From contig JAUWKW010000026.1 in NCBI GenBank assembly GCA_030614035.1, positions 1 through 10,977 on the forward strand: a stretch of 10,977 nt of DNA, read 5' to 3'. This document shows, piece by piece, positions 1-8,062 of this stretch. The stretch is from Chromatiales bacterium. GTDB lineage: Bacteria; Pseudomonadota; Gammaproteobacteria; Steroidobacterales; GCA-2729495. The notes beneath the pieces were generated by a model. It saw only the letters and a list, made by a program, of their open reading frames with translations. It was not told the origin of the DNA and did no database searches. Position 1 is the first letter of the stretch. Every line of letters begins with the position of its first letter. The position numbers and the translations under genes were made by a program.

Positions 1-321
<321 letters not shown>

Positions 322-368
322 TCCTGCCTCCCGGCGTTGCTATGCGGCCAAATCCGGGACCCAAACCA

Positions 369-397
369 TTGATCCGATGAATGTCCTGCCCCATCAT
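369..397 (+). promoter_or_regulatory. Weak sigma70-like promoter candidate for mreC
   Basis: TTGATC (369-374) and CATCAT (392-397) each match the sigma70 consensus at 4 of 6 positions and are separated by 17 nt. They lie in the 134-bp gap between mreB and mreC, the only sizeable break before the rlpA-dacA gap. A promoter here would let mreC and the genes after it be expressed apart from mreB. Matches this weak also occur by chance. Confidence 0.25.
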
Positions 398-431
398 GGC
401 TAGGTTGTTGTTGCTGTAACTGGAGAGTCCG

Positions 432-447
432 CCGCCGACACAGGCGG
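432..447 (+). promoter_or_regulatory. Hairpin covering the likely mreC ribosome binding site
   Basis: CCGCC (432-436) pairs with GGCGG (443-447) around a 6-nt loop, and a flanking G-T wobble pair can extend the stem. The 3' arm contains AGGCGG (442-447), the best Shine-Dalgarno-like match before mreC and 8 nt from its ATG at 456. Folding would hide this site and could lower mreC translation. The pairing is read from the sequence; the regulatory role is inference. Confidence 0.35.
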
Positions 448-455
448 TCTGGGTC

Positions 456-1355
456 ATGTCGCTGACCACCACCGAACACGAGTTGAGCAGCTTTCGGGGC
501 ACCACTTCGGGACTGCGGCTCACCCTGATTTGCATCCTCTCGCTAATACTGATGGTTTTGGATCATCAGAACCAGCATTTGGTGAAGATTCGCGAAGCGC
601 TTTCGATTGTCGTCTACCCGGTGCAAGCAGCCATCAATGCACCATTCGCGTTGGGCCGATGGGCAGACGAAACTTTTTCGACCCGCGGCAGATTGCTCGA
701 GGAAAACCAGGAACTGCACCAGGATGTTCTGATGCAAAGTGCCCGGCTGCAACGAATGATTGCTCTTGAGGCGGAAAACGTAAGGTTGCGGGCCTTGCTC
801 GACTCGACCGCGAAGGTTGCCGACCGGGTGCTCATTGCGGAAATCGTGTCGGTGGATATGAATCCATTCCGTCACACCATCTTGATTAACAAGGGAGGCC
901 GTGATGGCGTGTACGTTGGTCAGGCACTTATCGATGCCGGGGGCATCGTCGGCCAGATAACGCGCGACCAACCATTTGCAGCAGAGGCCATGCTCGTGAC
1001 CGATGCAGATCACGCCTTGCCGGTGGAAATCGCACGTAACCAGTTACGAACGATTGCAATGGGAACCGGCGACATCGATCGGCTCGCCTTGCCATTTCTT
1101 CCGAGGAACGCCGACGTGCAGCCTGGTGATTTGCTGGTAAGTTCCGGCTTGGGCCGTGCGTTTCCGGCAGGGTATCCGGTCGGAACAATCGTCGATGTCC
1201 GAAGCCAAGCAGGCCAGCCGTTTCTCGAGGTGGATGCCGAGCCAGCGGCCGCATTGAACCAGATCCGTGAAGGCCTGCTGATCTGGCGTGATGATGATCT
1301 GCAAAACGCGTTGCCCGACGGCCAGGCGACGATAGCAACGGAAGAGAGTCGATAA
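456..1355 (+). CDS. mreC: Rod-shape determining protein MreC
   Basis: MreC is a bitopic inner-membrane protein that links the MreB filament to PBP2 and RodA and activates them from the periplasm. The 299-residue product has a short cytoplasmic N terminus and one membrane helix at about residues 20-36, followed by a conserved-looking LDHQ segment. A heptad-rich coiled coil spans about residues 75-116 (LLEENQELHQ..., RLQRMIALEAENVRL). Two beta-domain regions follow, with motifs such as INKGGRDGVYVGQ, GIVGQI, LVTDADHALPV, PGDLLVSSGLGRAFPAGYPVG. The ATG at 456 is chosen because the frame has a stop at 417-419 and the N terminus fits MreC proteins of the class. Its only plausible ribosome binding site, AGGCGG at 442-447, lies in a possible hairpin. 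The stop TAA overlaps the mreD ATG by 1 nt. The length is normal for the family. Confidence 0.95.
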   Translation: MSLTTTEHELSSFRGTTSGLRLTLICILSLILMVLDHQNQHLVKIREALSIVVYPVQAAINAPFALGRWADETFSTRGRLLEENQELHQDVLMQSARLQRMIALEAENVRLRALLDSTAKVADRVLIAEIVSVDMNPFRHTILINKGGRDGVYVGQALIDAGGIVGQITRDQPFAAEAMLVTDADHALPVEIARNQLRTIAMGTGDIDRLALPFLPRNADVQPGDLLVSSGLGRAFPAGYPVGTIVDVRSQAGQPFLEVDAEPAAALNQIREGLLIWRDDDLQNALPDGQATIATEESR

Positions 1356-1852
1356 TGTACCGCAAGCCGGTAATCTGGCCTGTCTGGGTGGTGATGCTCG
1401 CTGCCATAAGCCTGGAGGTGTTGCCACTACCCGGTTTTGTGCAGCCGCTTCGTCCGCCGTGGGCCGCGATTGCCGTGATCTACTGGACCATGATGTGGCC
1501 ACGGCGCTTCGGCCTCGGCGCCGCCTGGGTCGTCGGCATCATCCTGGATATTTTGCATGGGACGCTACTGGGCGAGAATGCGATCGCGCTCAGTATCGTT
1601 GCGTACGTGACGATGAGGTTCCATCTGCAGATCCGTATTTTTCCAATGTGGCAACTTACGACGACCGTATTTGCGTTACTCGCGATGAACGCCTTTATTC
1701 AGTTCTGGATCGATGGCGTAGCCGGCGTCGGCTCGGCTGGCATCAGTCGCTGGACTCAGGTTATGACCGGGGCAATCTTGTGGCCGCCGCTGATGGCACT
1801 GATGGATCGGGTACGCGTGCAAATCGAAACTCGCGGTAGTGCATTCATTTAA
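1355..1852 (+). CDS. mreD: Rod-shape determining protein MreD
   Basis: MreD is a small polytopic inner-membrane protein of the elongasome that binds MreC and helps set its state. The 165-residue product is mostly hydrophobic, with about five to six predicted membrane segments. It shows the family features: an N-terminal PLPGF..PLRPPWAAIAVIYW region, then RFGLGAAWVVGIILDILHG with the conserved glycine/aspartate pair, and GENAIALSIVAYVTMRFH. It starts at ATG 1355 inside the mreC stop (TAATG), preceded by a purine-rich GAAGAGAG at 1341-1348. The length is normal for gammaproteobacterial MreD. Sequence conservation in this family is low, so the call rests on the hydrophobic pattern, these motifs and the position between mreC and mrdA. 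Confidence 0.93.
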   Translation: MYRKPVIWPVWVVMLAAISLEVLPLPGFVQPLRPPWAAIAVIYWTMMWPRRFGLGAAWVVGIILDILHGTLLGENAIALSIVAYVTMRFHLQIRIFPMWQLTTTVFALLAMNAFIQFWIDGVAGVGSAGISRWTQVMTGAILWPPLMALMDRVRVQIETRGSAFI

Positions 1853-1856
1853 TACG

Positions 1857-3719
1857 ATGAGCCAATTTACGCAAATCAAGGATCACTGGTCTGAGCAACG
1901 CCAGTTTGTTCGTCGTGTCTTCGTATGCGCCTTTCTTGTCGTGGGTCTGACCGGACTGGTGATCACCCGCCTCGTACAATTGCAACTCGTCAACTTCGAA
2001 TACTACTCGGCTCAGTCTCAGGGTAACCGCATTCGGGTCCAGCCCCTACCGCCGACCCGTGGCCTGATCTTCGATCGCAACGGCCAGATTCTTGCCGAGA
2101 ACCTGCCTACCTATCAGCTGGAACTGACGCCGGAACAAGTTCCAAACGTCGACGACACCTTGCATCGCTTGGCAGAGGCTGGACTGATCGATGCCGAAAA
2201 CCTTCCGCGACTCAGCGACCTTATTCTCAGCCACCGGCGTTTCGATTCGATCCCGCTGCGCCAGCGGCTGTCCGATACGGACGTCGCGCGATTCGCGGTG
2301 CAACGACCATTTTTCCCCGGTGTCGAGATACGCGCAAGACTCACCAGAAATTACCCCTACGGTACCGTTGCTGCGCATGCTCTGGGGTATGTCGGTGGCA
2401 TCAACGCCGCCGATAAGCAGATTCTTGACCCCGCTGGCTACGCCGGTACTTCGCATATCGGAAAAGTCGCAGTCGAGCGGGCTTACGAAGCGCAACTGCA
2501 CGGCGAGGTTGGACATGAAGATGTGCTCGTCAATGCGCACGGCCGCCACATGCAGGTTCTCGCTGCCGAAAGTTCGGTACCGGGGCGAGATCTGCTGCTT
2601 ACCCTGGACATCGATGTACAGATCGCCGCGGAGCGGGCGCTGGCCGGCCGCCGCGGCGCGGTGGTCAGCATCGTGCCAAGCAGCGGCGAAATTCTCGTGT
2701 TTGCCAGTGCCCCCAGCTTCGACCCGAATGCCTTCAGCGTTGGTCTGACTCCGAGTGAGTTTCGGGTGCTGCAGGAAGATAGCAACCAACCATTGTTCAA
2801 TCGGGCGCTGAGCGGCCAGTATCCACCTGGCTCGACGATTAAACCGATCCTGGCACTGGCTGCGCTGGATCATGACATTGTGGATCCCGAAAATCGGATT
2901 ATCTGCCGCGGCTTTTACAGGCTGCCCGGCGGAAGCCACCGCTATCGCGACTGGAAACCGGAGGGGCACGGTTCTGTCAACTTGCATATCGCGATCGTCG
3001 AATCCTGCGACACATACTTCTACGAAGTTGCCACCAATCTCGGAATCGACGCCATCAGTATTTCCCTGCGCAATTTTGGATTGGGTTCACGAACCGGTAT
3101 CGATATGGCCGGAGAGAATCGCGGGCTGGTTCCATCGCGAGAATGGAAGCGGTCTCAGTTTGCCAACCGCGGCGATCAAATCTGGTTTCCCGGCGAAACA
3201 GTCATCACAGGAATCGGTCAGGGATATTTGCTCGCCACGCCATTGCAACTCGCGCATGCCGTGGCAACCATCGCGACCCGTGGGAAACGTTATCAACCAT
3301 CAATGGTCAGGGGTTTGCGTGACCCGGTCACCGGGACCACCGAATTTCGGCAACCTGGACTCCTGGCATCCGTCGACGTAATCACCGAATCCAACTGGCA
3401 GCTGATTATTGATTCAATGGTTGCTGTCATGCAGGGGCCCAAGGGCACTGCAAGAGCATCGGGCTACGGCAGGAGCTATTCGATCACCGGCAAGACCGGC
3501 ACCGCACAGGTATTTACGTTGGCGCAGGACGAGGAATACAACGAAGAAGAAATCGACGAAAGCAAGCGAGACCATGCGTTATTCGTGGCCTTTGCACCAG
3601 TGGAAGACCCAGCAATAGCGGTTGCCGTAGTCGTAGAAAATGGCGGTAGCGGCAGTTCGGTCGCTGCCCCGATTGCAAGACAGGTTCTCGATGCTTTCCT
3701 GGGGAGTCGTACCCTGTGA
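1857..3719 (+). CDS. mrdA: Penicillin-binding protein 2, elongation-specific transpeptidase
   Basis: PBP2 is the class B transpeptidase that crosslinks glycan made by RodA during lateral growth. It is anchored in the inner membrane with its catalytic domain in the periplasm. The 620-residue product has one N-terminal membrane helix (about residues 21-42) and a pedestal domain with PPTRGLIFDRNG and AAHALGYVG. The transpeptidase domain carries the three catalytic motifs: SxxK as STIK with nucleophile Ser326, SxN-type SCD at Ser383, and KTG at Lys546 (TGKTGTAQ). Ser326 lies near the known E. coli position. I chose ATG 1857, 4 nt after the mreD stop, because the N terminus then matches E. coli PBP2 in length. 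An in-frame GTG at 1839 would add six residues and overlap mreD. Neither start has a strong ribosome binding site, so translation probably depends on coupling to mreD. The TGA overlaps the rodA GTG. Confidence 0.96.
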   Translation: MSQFTQIKDHWSEQRQFVRRVFVCAFLVVGLTGLVITRLVQLQLVNFEYYSAQSQGNRIRVQPLPPTRGLIFDRNGQILAENLPTYQLELTPEQVPNVDDTLHRLAEAGLIDAENLPRLSDLILSHRRFDSIPLRQRLSDTDVARFAVQRPFFPGVEIRARLTRNYPYGTVAAHALGYVGGINAADKQILDPAGYAGTSHIGKVAVERAYEAQLHGEVGHEDVLVNAHGRHMQVLAAESSVPGRDLLLTLDIDVQIAAERALAGRRGAVVSIVPSSGEILVFASAPSFDPNAFSVGLTPSEFRVLQEDSNQPLFNRALSGQYPPGSTIKPILALAALDHDIVDPENRIICRGFYRLPGGSHRYRDWKPEGHGSVNLHIAIVESCDTYFYEVATNLGIDAISISLRNFGLGSRTGIDMAGENRGLVPSREWKRSQFANRGDQIWFPGETVITGIGQGYLLATPLQLAHAVATIATRGKRYQPSMVRGLRDPVTGTTEFRQPGLLASVDVITESNWQLIIDSMVAVMQGPKGTARASGYGRSYSITGKTGTAQVFTLAQDEEYNEEEIDESKRDHALFVAFAPVEDPAIAVAVVVENGGSGSSVAAPIARQVLDAFLGSRTL

Positions 3720-4843
3720 TTCTGGCATACGGAACAGAAGCATCGGTGGGGCACGGTTGGGGCGGCAGGATTTTGCAGCGCCTGCACCTGGATGGGGTGC
3801 TGCTCGCTGGCATCTTCGCCACCCTGCTGGTCGGTGCGGTTGTGTTGTATAGCGCCGTAGGCCAAACCAAATCAGTTATGTACGGCCAAGGCGTGCGTGT
3901 TTTGATCGCCATGGTCGTCATGGTTGCAATGGCCCAGATCAGTCCCACCGTAATTCGACGCATCGCACCTTGGGTGTACGGTATCGGGATTGTCATGCTC
4001 GCCATGGTGCTGATGGCCGGTGAGGTCGGCAAAGGTGCCCAACGCTGGCTGGATATCGGCGTGCGGTTTCAACCGTCAGAGATAATGAAGCTGGCGGTTC
4101 CGGCCGTGCTGGCCTGGTTTTTGCACGAACGGCCCCTGCCACCATCGCTGTGGCTGATACTTGCTATGCTGGTGATGATCATGGCACCCGTCGCGATGAT
4201 TAGTCTGCAGCCGGACCTTGGAACTGCAATCCTTATCGGACTTACCGGTGCTACCGTGATTTTTCTGGCCGGTATTGGCGCGCGCTATATTTTCTCCGCG
4301 CTCGCCATCGTTATGGCATCTATGCCCGTGCTCTGGTATTTCATGCGCGACTATCAGAAGCAGCGCGTTCTCACGCTGATAAATCCTGACAGTGACCCAC
4401 TTGGCGCCGGTTATCACATTATCCAGTCGAAAATTGCGATTGGGTCCGGAGGGATCTTCGGAAAAGGCTGGTTAAATGGCAGCCAGGGCCAACTCGAGTT
4501 TCTTCCCGAACGGTCTACTGATTTTATTTTTGCCGTTGCCGGCGAGGAGTTCGGGCTGTTAGGGGCGGTCGCTATTTTGCTTCTATATCTGGCGGTCGTC
4601 GCGCGCGGTTTCTACATAGCGGCAACCGCACAAGATACTTTTTCCCGGCTGCTTGCGGGAAGTATCAGCCTGACATTTTTCTTTTACGTTTTTGTGAATT
4701 CAGCTATGGTCACTGGATTGGTTCCAGTGGTGGGTGTACCACTTCCGCTGGTAAGTTCAGGCGGAACTTCCATGGTCACGCTGCTGGCTGGATTCGGTAT
4801 CCTCATGTCCATACAAACCCACCGGAAACTGTTGCCCCGATGA
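3716..4843 (+). CDS. rodA: Peptidoglycan glycosyltransferase RodA (SEDS family)
   Basis: RodA polymerises lipid II into glycan strands and works as a pair with PBP2. The 375-residue, strongly hydrophobic product fits the ten-helix SEDS fold. Conserved stretches include GAQRWLDIGVRFQPSEIMKLA, the central SLQPDLGTA, and FLPERSTDFIFAVAGEEFG, which holds the essential aspartate (Asp269 here, matching the catalytic Asp of characterised RodA proteins). A C-terminal VGVPLPLVSSGGTSM motif is also present. The start is GTG at 3716, overlapping the mrdA stop as GTGA. A good Shine-Dalgarno match, GGGGAG at 3701-3706, supports this start. The N terminus (YGTEASVGHG...) runs before the first helix as in family members. 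The stop overlaps the mltB start as ATGA. The sequence looks intact. Confidence 0.96.
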   Translation: MILAYGTEASVGHGWGGRILQRLHLDGVLLAGIFATLLVGAVVLYSAVGQTKSVMYGQGVRVLIAMVVMVAMAQISPTVIRRIAPWVYGIGIVMLAMVLMAGEVGKGAQRWLDIGVRFQPSEIMKLAVPAVLAWFLHERPLPPSLWLILAMLVMIMAPVAMISLQPDLGTAILIGLTGATVIFLAGIGARYIFSALAIVMASMPVLWYFMRDYQKQRVLTLINPDSDPLGAGYHIIQSKIAIGSGGIFGKGWLNGSQGQLEFLPERSTDFIFAVAGEEFGLLGAVAILLLYLAVVARGFYIAATAQDTFSRLLAGSISLTFFFYVFVNSAMVTGLVPVVGVPLPLVSSGGTSMVTLLAGFGILMSIQTHRKLLPR

Positions 4844-5895
4844 ACTCTGCGGTCAGGACGACAAAGCTGGTTTCAGTTGCCACGGCCGCAGTGCTTTCAT
4901 TGCTGATGTTTCCATCTTTTTTGCAGGCGATTGACCTGGAGCGCGCTGAGGTACAGCAATTCGTTGCGGATCTCGTGGAGACCCACCAATTCGACCCGGC
5001 CTATGTTCAGACGGCGCTTCGCGCTAGTGAGTCGAAAGACAGCATACTTGAAGCCATCAGCAAGCCGGCGGAGCGGACGATGCCGTGGCATGAATACCGG
5101 GCAATATTCATGACACCGGAACGCATTCGCGCCGGAGCAACCTTCTGGCGCCAGCACCAGGAGGTTCTGAATCAGATCGAATTGAACACCGGGGTCCCCG
5201 CCGAGATGGTGGTTGGCATCATCGGCGTGGAAAGTTATTTCGGGCGCAGAACCGGCAGTTACCGCGTTATCGACGCTCTGACGACACTCGGCTTTGATTA
5301 TCCACCGCGCAGCAAGTTTTTCCGGCGGGAACTCACCGAGTTGTTTCTGCTGGCCCGGGAGGAAAATTTTGAGCTTGAAGATTTACTGGGTTCGTATGCA
5401 GGCGCAATGGGGCCCCCACAATTCATTCCCAGCAGCTACCGCAGATACGCAATCGACGGGAATGGCGACGGGCAAAGAAACCTGTTTACCAACTGGAACG
5501 ACATACTGAGCAGCGTCGCGAACTACTTCGCGGCTCACGACTGGCAGCCAGACCAGCCAGTTACGGCAAAGGCCACACTGGGCAGTACCGCAACCGAACC
5601 ACCGGTAGACAACGGTCTGAGCCCCAAGGAAACGGTAGCGTCGTTGAGCGCCAGCGGCGTATTGTTTGCGACTGAGCTCGAGGGAACTGCCCCGGCCCAA
5701 CTAATGAAACTGGAGGGCGCCAACGGGCCCGAATACTGGGTGGGCTTCCACAACTTCTACGTAATCACCCGTTACAACAGGAGCGTGTTATACGCACTGG
5801 CAGCATTTCAGCTTGGGTTGGCGGTCGGACTTGCAGTCGACACCGGACCCACAACAACCGAACTTGGCTTGGGAATTACGAATGCAACACCGTGA
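4840..5895 (+). CDS. mltB: Lytic murein transglycosylase B (MltB/SltB1 type), periplasmic
   Basis: MltB-type enzymes (glycoside hydrolase family 103) cut between MurNAc and GlcNAc and leave 1,6-anhydroMurNAc ends. The 351-residue product carries the family core: WHEYRAIFMTPERI, VVGIIGVESYFGRR with catalytic Glu131, IDALTTLGFDYPPR, GSYAGAMGPPQFIPSSYRRYA and the C-terminal NFYVITRYNRSVLYALA. A DGNGDG loop at residues 206-211 matches the EF-hand-like calcium site of E. coli Slt35. The N terminus has a hydrophobic signal peptide with a likely signal peptidase I site after residue 30 (FLQA). There is no lipobox cysteine, so it should be soluble in the periplasm, unlike lipoprotein MltB of E. coli and more like SltB1. 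It starts in a 4-nt overlap with rodA and overlaps rlpA by 14 nt. The same neighbours occur in Pseudomonas (rodA-sltB1-rlpA). Confidence 0.94.
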   Translation: MNSAVRTTKLVSVATAAVLSLLMFPSFLQAIDLERAEVQQFVADLVETHQFDPAYVQTALRASESKDSILEAISKPAERTMPWHEYRAIFMTPERIRAGATFWRQHQEVLNQIELNTGVPAEMVVGIIGVESYFGRRTGSYRVIDALTTLGFDYPPRSKFFRRELTELFLLAREENFELEDLLGSYAGAMGPPQFIPSSYRRYAIDGNGDGQRNLFTNWNDILSSVANYFAAHDWQPDQPVTAKATLGSTATEPPVDNGLSPKETVASLSASGVLFATELEGTAPAQLMKLEGANGPEYWVGFHNFYVITRYNRSVLYALAAFQLGLAVGLAVDTGPTTTELGLGITNATP

Positions 5896-6766
5896 CGATA
5901 TCCGCTTCGGGCGGGTTTGCGTCGGCATACTGACGACCGTACTCGTCGTTTCGGCCTGCGTGCCGACAAGCTGGAAGCACCCGGCACCGCCCGAGTCTGC
6001 GGAACGCAGCAAAAAGGGAAATCCCCCCGACTACGAAGTGTTCGGTAAGCGATATGTGGTCATGCAAAGCAGTTATGGCTACAGCGAACAGGGCATAGCC
6101 TCGTGGTATGGCAGCAAGTTTCACGGAAACCCTACATCTAACGGGGAAACCTATGACATGTACTCGATGACGGCAGCGCATAAAACGCTGCCTTTACCCA
6201 CCACGGTGAAAGTTACCAACCTGAGAAATGGCCGGAGCGTGATCGTGAGAGTGAATGATCGGGGTCCGTTCGTTCCGAAACGGATCATTGACCTGTCCTA
6301 CTCAGCTGCCCGGAAACTCGACATGCTTCAAGCTGGAACCACGCAGGTTGAAATCGTGGCGATGACGGAATCCAACCCCGGATACATCCCGGCTAGCGTG
6401 CCCGCGGAACGATCACCCAGCGATACTGCCGTGGCGGCAAACAGGACAGAACAGCCCGCGACTGGCAGGGCGGCTACGACGCTCGCTGTAGCCTACTTTC
6501 AGGTCGGCGCCTTTGGTGAATCGATCAATGCGCGGTTATTGATGAATCGCTTGCAGTCCGATGGACTGGATGACGTCTTTGTTCATTACGAGCCCGGAGT
6601 GGTGCCCGCGCTGTACCGGGTCCGGATAGGTCCCGTCGAAACGGTCGACGAATTCCAACAATTGGTAAAACAGGTCGAAGCGTTGAATGTTATGGGAGGC
6701 CACCTCGTCGTGGAAGCATCTCCGGCGGTCTCGCAAACGCTCTCGGGCCGTTTGCCGGACGGCTGA
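5882..6766 (+). CDS. rlpA: Septal-ring-type lipoprotein RlpA (DPBB and SPOR domains)
   Basis: RlpA is an outer-membrane lipoprotein that binds stem-peptide-free glycan. In Pseudomonas it is a lytic transglycosylase acting on such strands. The 294-residue product starts at ATG 5882, with GGGA at 5871-5874 as ribosome binding site. Its signal peptide ends in a lipobox, VSAC, so Cys26 should be lipidated. The double-psi beta-barrel domain spans about residues 70-160 (GIASWYGSKFHGNPTSNGE, MTAAHKTLPLPT, VRVNDRGPF, IDLSYSAA). The acidic and histidine residues typical of active RlpA are present (Glu89, His100, Asp126), so catalysis is plausible. A Pro/Ala-rich linker leads to a C-terminal SPOR domain at about 213-288 (YFQVGAFGE, LYRVRIGPV), which targets denuded septal glycan. 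A TTG at 5813 opens the same frame but would place 23 extra residues before the signal peptide, so it is rejected. The gene overlaps mltB by 14 nt. Confidence 0.94.
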   Translation: MQHRDDIRFGRVCVGILTTVLVVSACVPTSWKHPAPPESAERSKKGNPPDYEVFGKRYVVMQSSYGYSEQGIASWYGSKFHGNPTSNGETYDMYSMTAAHKTLPLPTTVKVTNLRNGRSVIVRVNDRGPFVPKRIIDLSYSAARKLDMLQAGTTQVEIVAMTESNPGYIPASVPAERSPSDTAVAANRTEQPATGRAATTLAVAYFQVGAFGESINARLLMNRLQSDGLDDVFVHYEPGVVPALYRVRIGPVETVDEFQQLVKQVEALNVMGGHLVVEASPAVSQTLSGRLPDG

Positions 6767-6801
6767 GGACAGATTCAAGGCCTTCCCGTACGACAACCCG
6801 T

Positions 6802-6825
6802 CCCGATTCGGTATCGGGCTAGAAT
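6802..6825 (+). promoter_or_regulatory. Candidate dacA promoter with inverted repeat in the spacer
   Basis: TAGAAT (6820-6825) matches the sigma70 -10 consensus at 5 of 6 positions and lies about 40 nt before the dacA ATG. No good -35 hexamer is present at normal spacing. Immediately upstream is a perfect inverted repeat, CCCGAT (6802-6807) and ATCGGG (6813-6818), with a 5-nt centre. It sits where the -35/-10 spacer would be, a common operator position. It lacks a T-tract, so it is not a typical terminator for the upstream operon. This is the largest gap (98 bp) in the run from mreC to lipB, and a promoter here is plausible but unproven. Confidence 0.35.
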
Positions 6826-6864
6826 ACAACCCCGTGTGCAAATGAACCCGTGTAACAGACATTT

Positions 6865-8007
6865 ATGAAACACAAACTTTTAAGACTGATCTTCTCCGGC
6901 ATCCTGTATTTGGTTCCGGCCCTGCTAGCCGCCCAAGTCATTACCCCAGCGCCTCCACCGCTGAGCGCCCGCGGCTACTTGCTGATTGACCAACATAGCG
7001 GACGGGTTCTGGCCAGCAAGGCAGAAAACGAGCGTATGGAGCCGGCCAGTATCACCAAACTAATGACGGCATACACCATTTTCGGGACGCTGCGAGCCGG
7101 CCAGATAGAGTTGTCCGACCAGGTTTTGGTCATCGAAAAAGCATGGCGAACGCCAGGCTCCCGCATGTTCATCGAGGTCGGCACGCGTGTGTCTGTCGAA
7201 CTGCTGTTGCAGGGCATGATCGTGCAGTCGGGTAATGATGCAAGTGTCGCGCTGGCTGAACATGTTGCCAGTTCCGAGGAGGTATTTGCTGGCCTGATGA
7301 ATCAGCTGGCTGGCGAACTCGGCATGACTGAAACACACTACGTCAATAGCACGGGGTTACCGGCCGAGGATCATTACACCTCGGCAGCGGATATCGCCAA
7401 ACTGGCTAAAGCGATTATCACGGAGTATCCGGAATACTACCGCTGGTACTCGCAGAAGGAGTTCACCTACAACGACATTAAACAACCCAATCGCAATTCC
7501 TTGCTGTGGCGTGACCCGAGTGTCGATGGGCTGAAAACCGGCTTTACGGATGCCGCGGGTTACTGTCTGGTATCTTCGGCAGTGCGTGATGGAATGAGGC
7601 TTATTGCGGTTGTGCTGGGAAACAGGAACGAGGACGCTCGTGCAAGAGAATCTCAAACCCTGCTGAATTATGGTTTTCGCTTTTTCGAAACCCGGTTACT
7701 CTACCCGGCCGGCGGAACTGTCACCGAGACACGCGTCTGGAAAGGATCCCGCGAACTGGCTGACCTCGGGGTCAAAGACAACTTCTACGTGACCGTCCCC
7801 AAGGGCTCCTACGATCAGCTCGAAGCGGCCGTGGACGTGCCCGCTCGTTTGATGGCGCCACTGGATCCGTCGCAGCAACTTGGCCAGATCAGAGTTGTTT
7901 TAGATGAGCAAATTATGGCGTCAGCCGATTTATACACCCTGACCGACGTTGAAACCGGAAATCTTTGGCAACGTTCTCGCGATACGGTGTTACTCTGGTT
8001 TGAGTAG
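6865..8007 (+). CDS. dacA: Serine-type D-Ala-D-Ala carboxypeptidase (PBP5/6 family)
   Basis: This enzyme removes the terminal D-Ala from pentapeptide stems in the periplasm, which limits crosslinking. The 380-residue product has a signal peptide (about residues 1-23, ending LLAAQ) and then the peptidase S11 domain. Its three motifs are SxxK as SITK with nucleophile Ser62, SGN at Ser122 (QSGNDASVALAEH) and KTG at Lys224 (DGLKTGFTDAAGYC). A C-terminal PBP5-type beta domain follows at about residues 275-365 (KDNFYVTVPKG). The protein ends in an amphipathic stretch (LWQRSRDTVLLWFE) of the kind that anchors PBP5 to the outer face of the inner membrane. It is slightly shorter than E. coli PBP5. ATG 6865 fits the signal peptide; a strong ribosome binding site is not seen. 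It follows rlpA and precedes the D-amino-acid aminotransferase. The Pseudomonas counterpart is called dacC. Confidence 0.95.
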   Translation: MKHKLLRLIFSGILYLVPALLAAQVITPAPPPLSARGYLLIDQHSGRVLASKAENERMEPASITKLMTAYTIFGTLRAGQIELSDQVLVIEKAWRTPGSRMFIEVGTRVSVELLLQGMIVQSGNDASVALAEHVASSEEVFAGLMNQLAGELGMTETHYVNSTGLPAEDHYTSAADIAKLAKAIITEYPEYYRWYSQKEFTYNDIKQPNRNSLLWRDPSVDGLKTGFTDAAGYCLVSSAVRDGMRLIAVVLGNRNEDARARESQTLLNYGFRFFETRLLYPAGGTVTETRVWKGSRELADLGVKDNFYVTVPKGSYDQLEAAVDVPARLMAPLDPSQQLGQIRVVLDEQIMASADLYTLTDVETGNLWQRSRDTVLLWFE

Positions 8008-8047
8008 TCGTCTTTAGTAGCCGACGCGACAGGCAGCGTTACGAAAA

Positions 8048-8062
8048 TAGGACTCAGGTTTG
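8048..8062 (+). promoter_or_regulatory. Ribosome binding site and TTG start of the aminotransferase gene
   Basis: An in-frame TAG stop at 8048-8050 rules out any start further upstream. AGGA at 8049-8052 lies 7 nt before TTG 8060, good Shine-Dalgarno spacing. Translation from TTG gives the full N-terminal strand (IVYLNGSF) that class IV aminotransferases need. The next in-frame ATG is far downstream and would delete it. TTG is therefore the start. Confidence 0.8.

Noticed and set aside
329..359. TCCCGG/CCGGGA inverted repeat after mreB as an intrinsic terminator
   Set aside because: The stem is 6 bp with a 19-nt loop and no T-tract follows, so it is a poor terminator, and the operon continues.
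1839..1856. GTG start for mrdA
   Set aside because: It overlaps mreD and adds six residues with no counterpart in E. coli PBP2; ATG 1857 fits better, though neither start has a strong ribosome binding site.
2191..2748. A 185-codon plus-strand frame overlapping mrdA in another frame
   Set aside because: Its composition is rich in Ser, Arg, Cys and Pro, as expected of a shifted reading of mrdA, and it has no family motif.
2046..2987. A 313-codon open frame on the minus strand inside mrdA
   Set aside because: It is antisense to the conserved PBP2 transpeptidase domain, shows no recognisable motif and no ribosome binding site, and long antisense frames are common in GC-rich genes.
5813..5881. 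Upstream TTG start for rlpA
   Set aside because: It would place 23 hydrophilic residues ahead of an otherwise standard lipoprotein signal peptide, and ATG 5882 has its own ribosome binding site.
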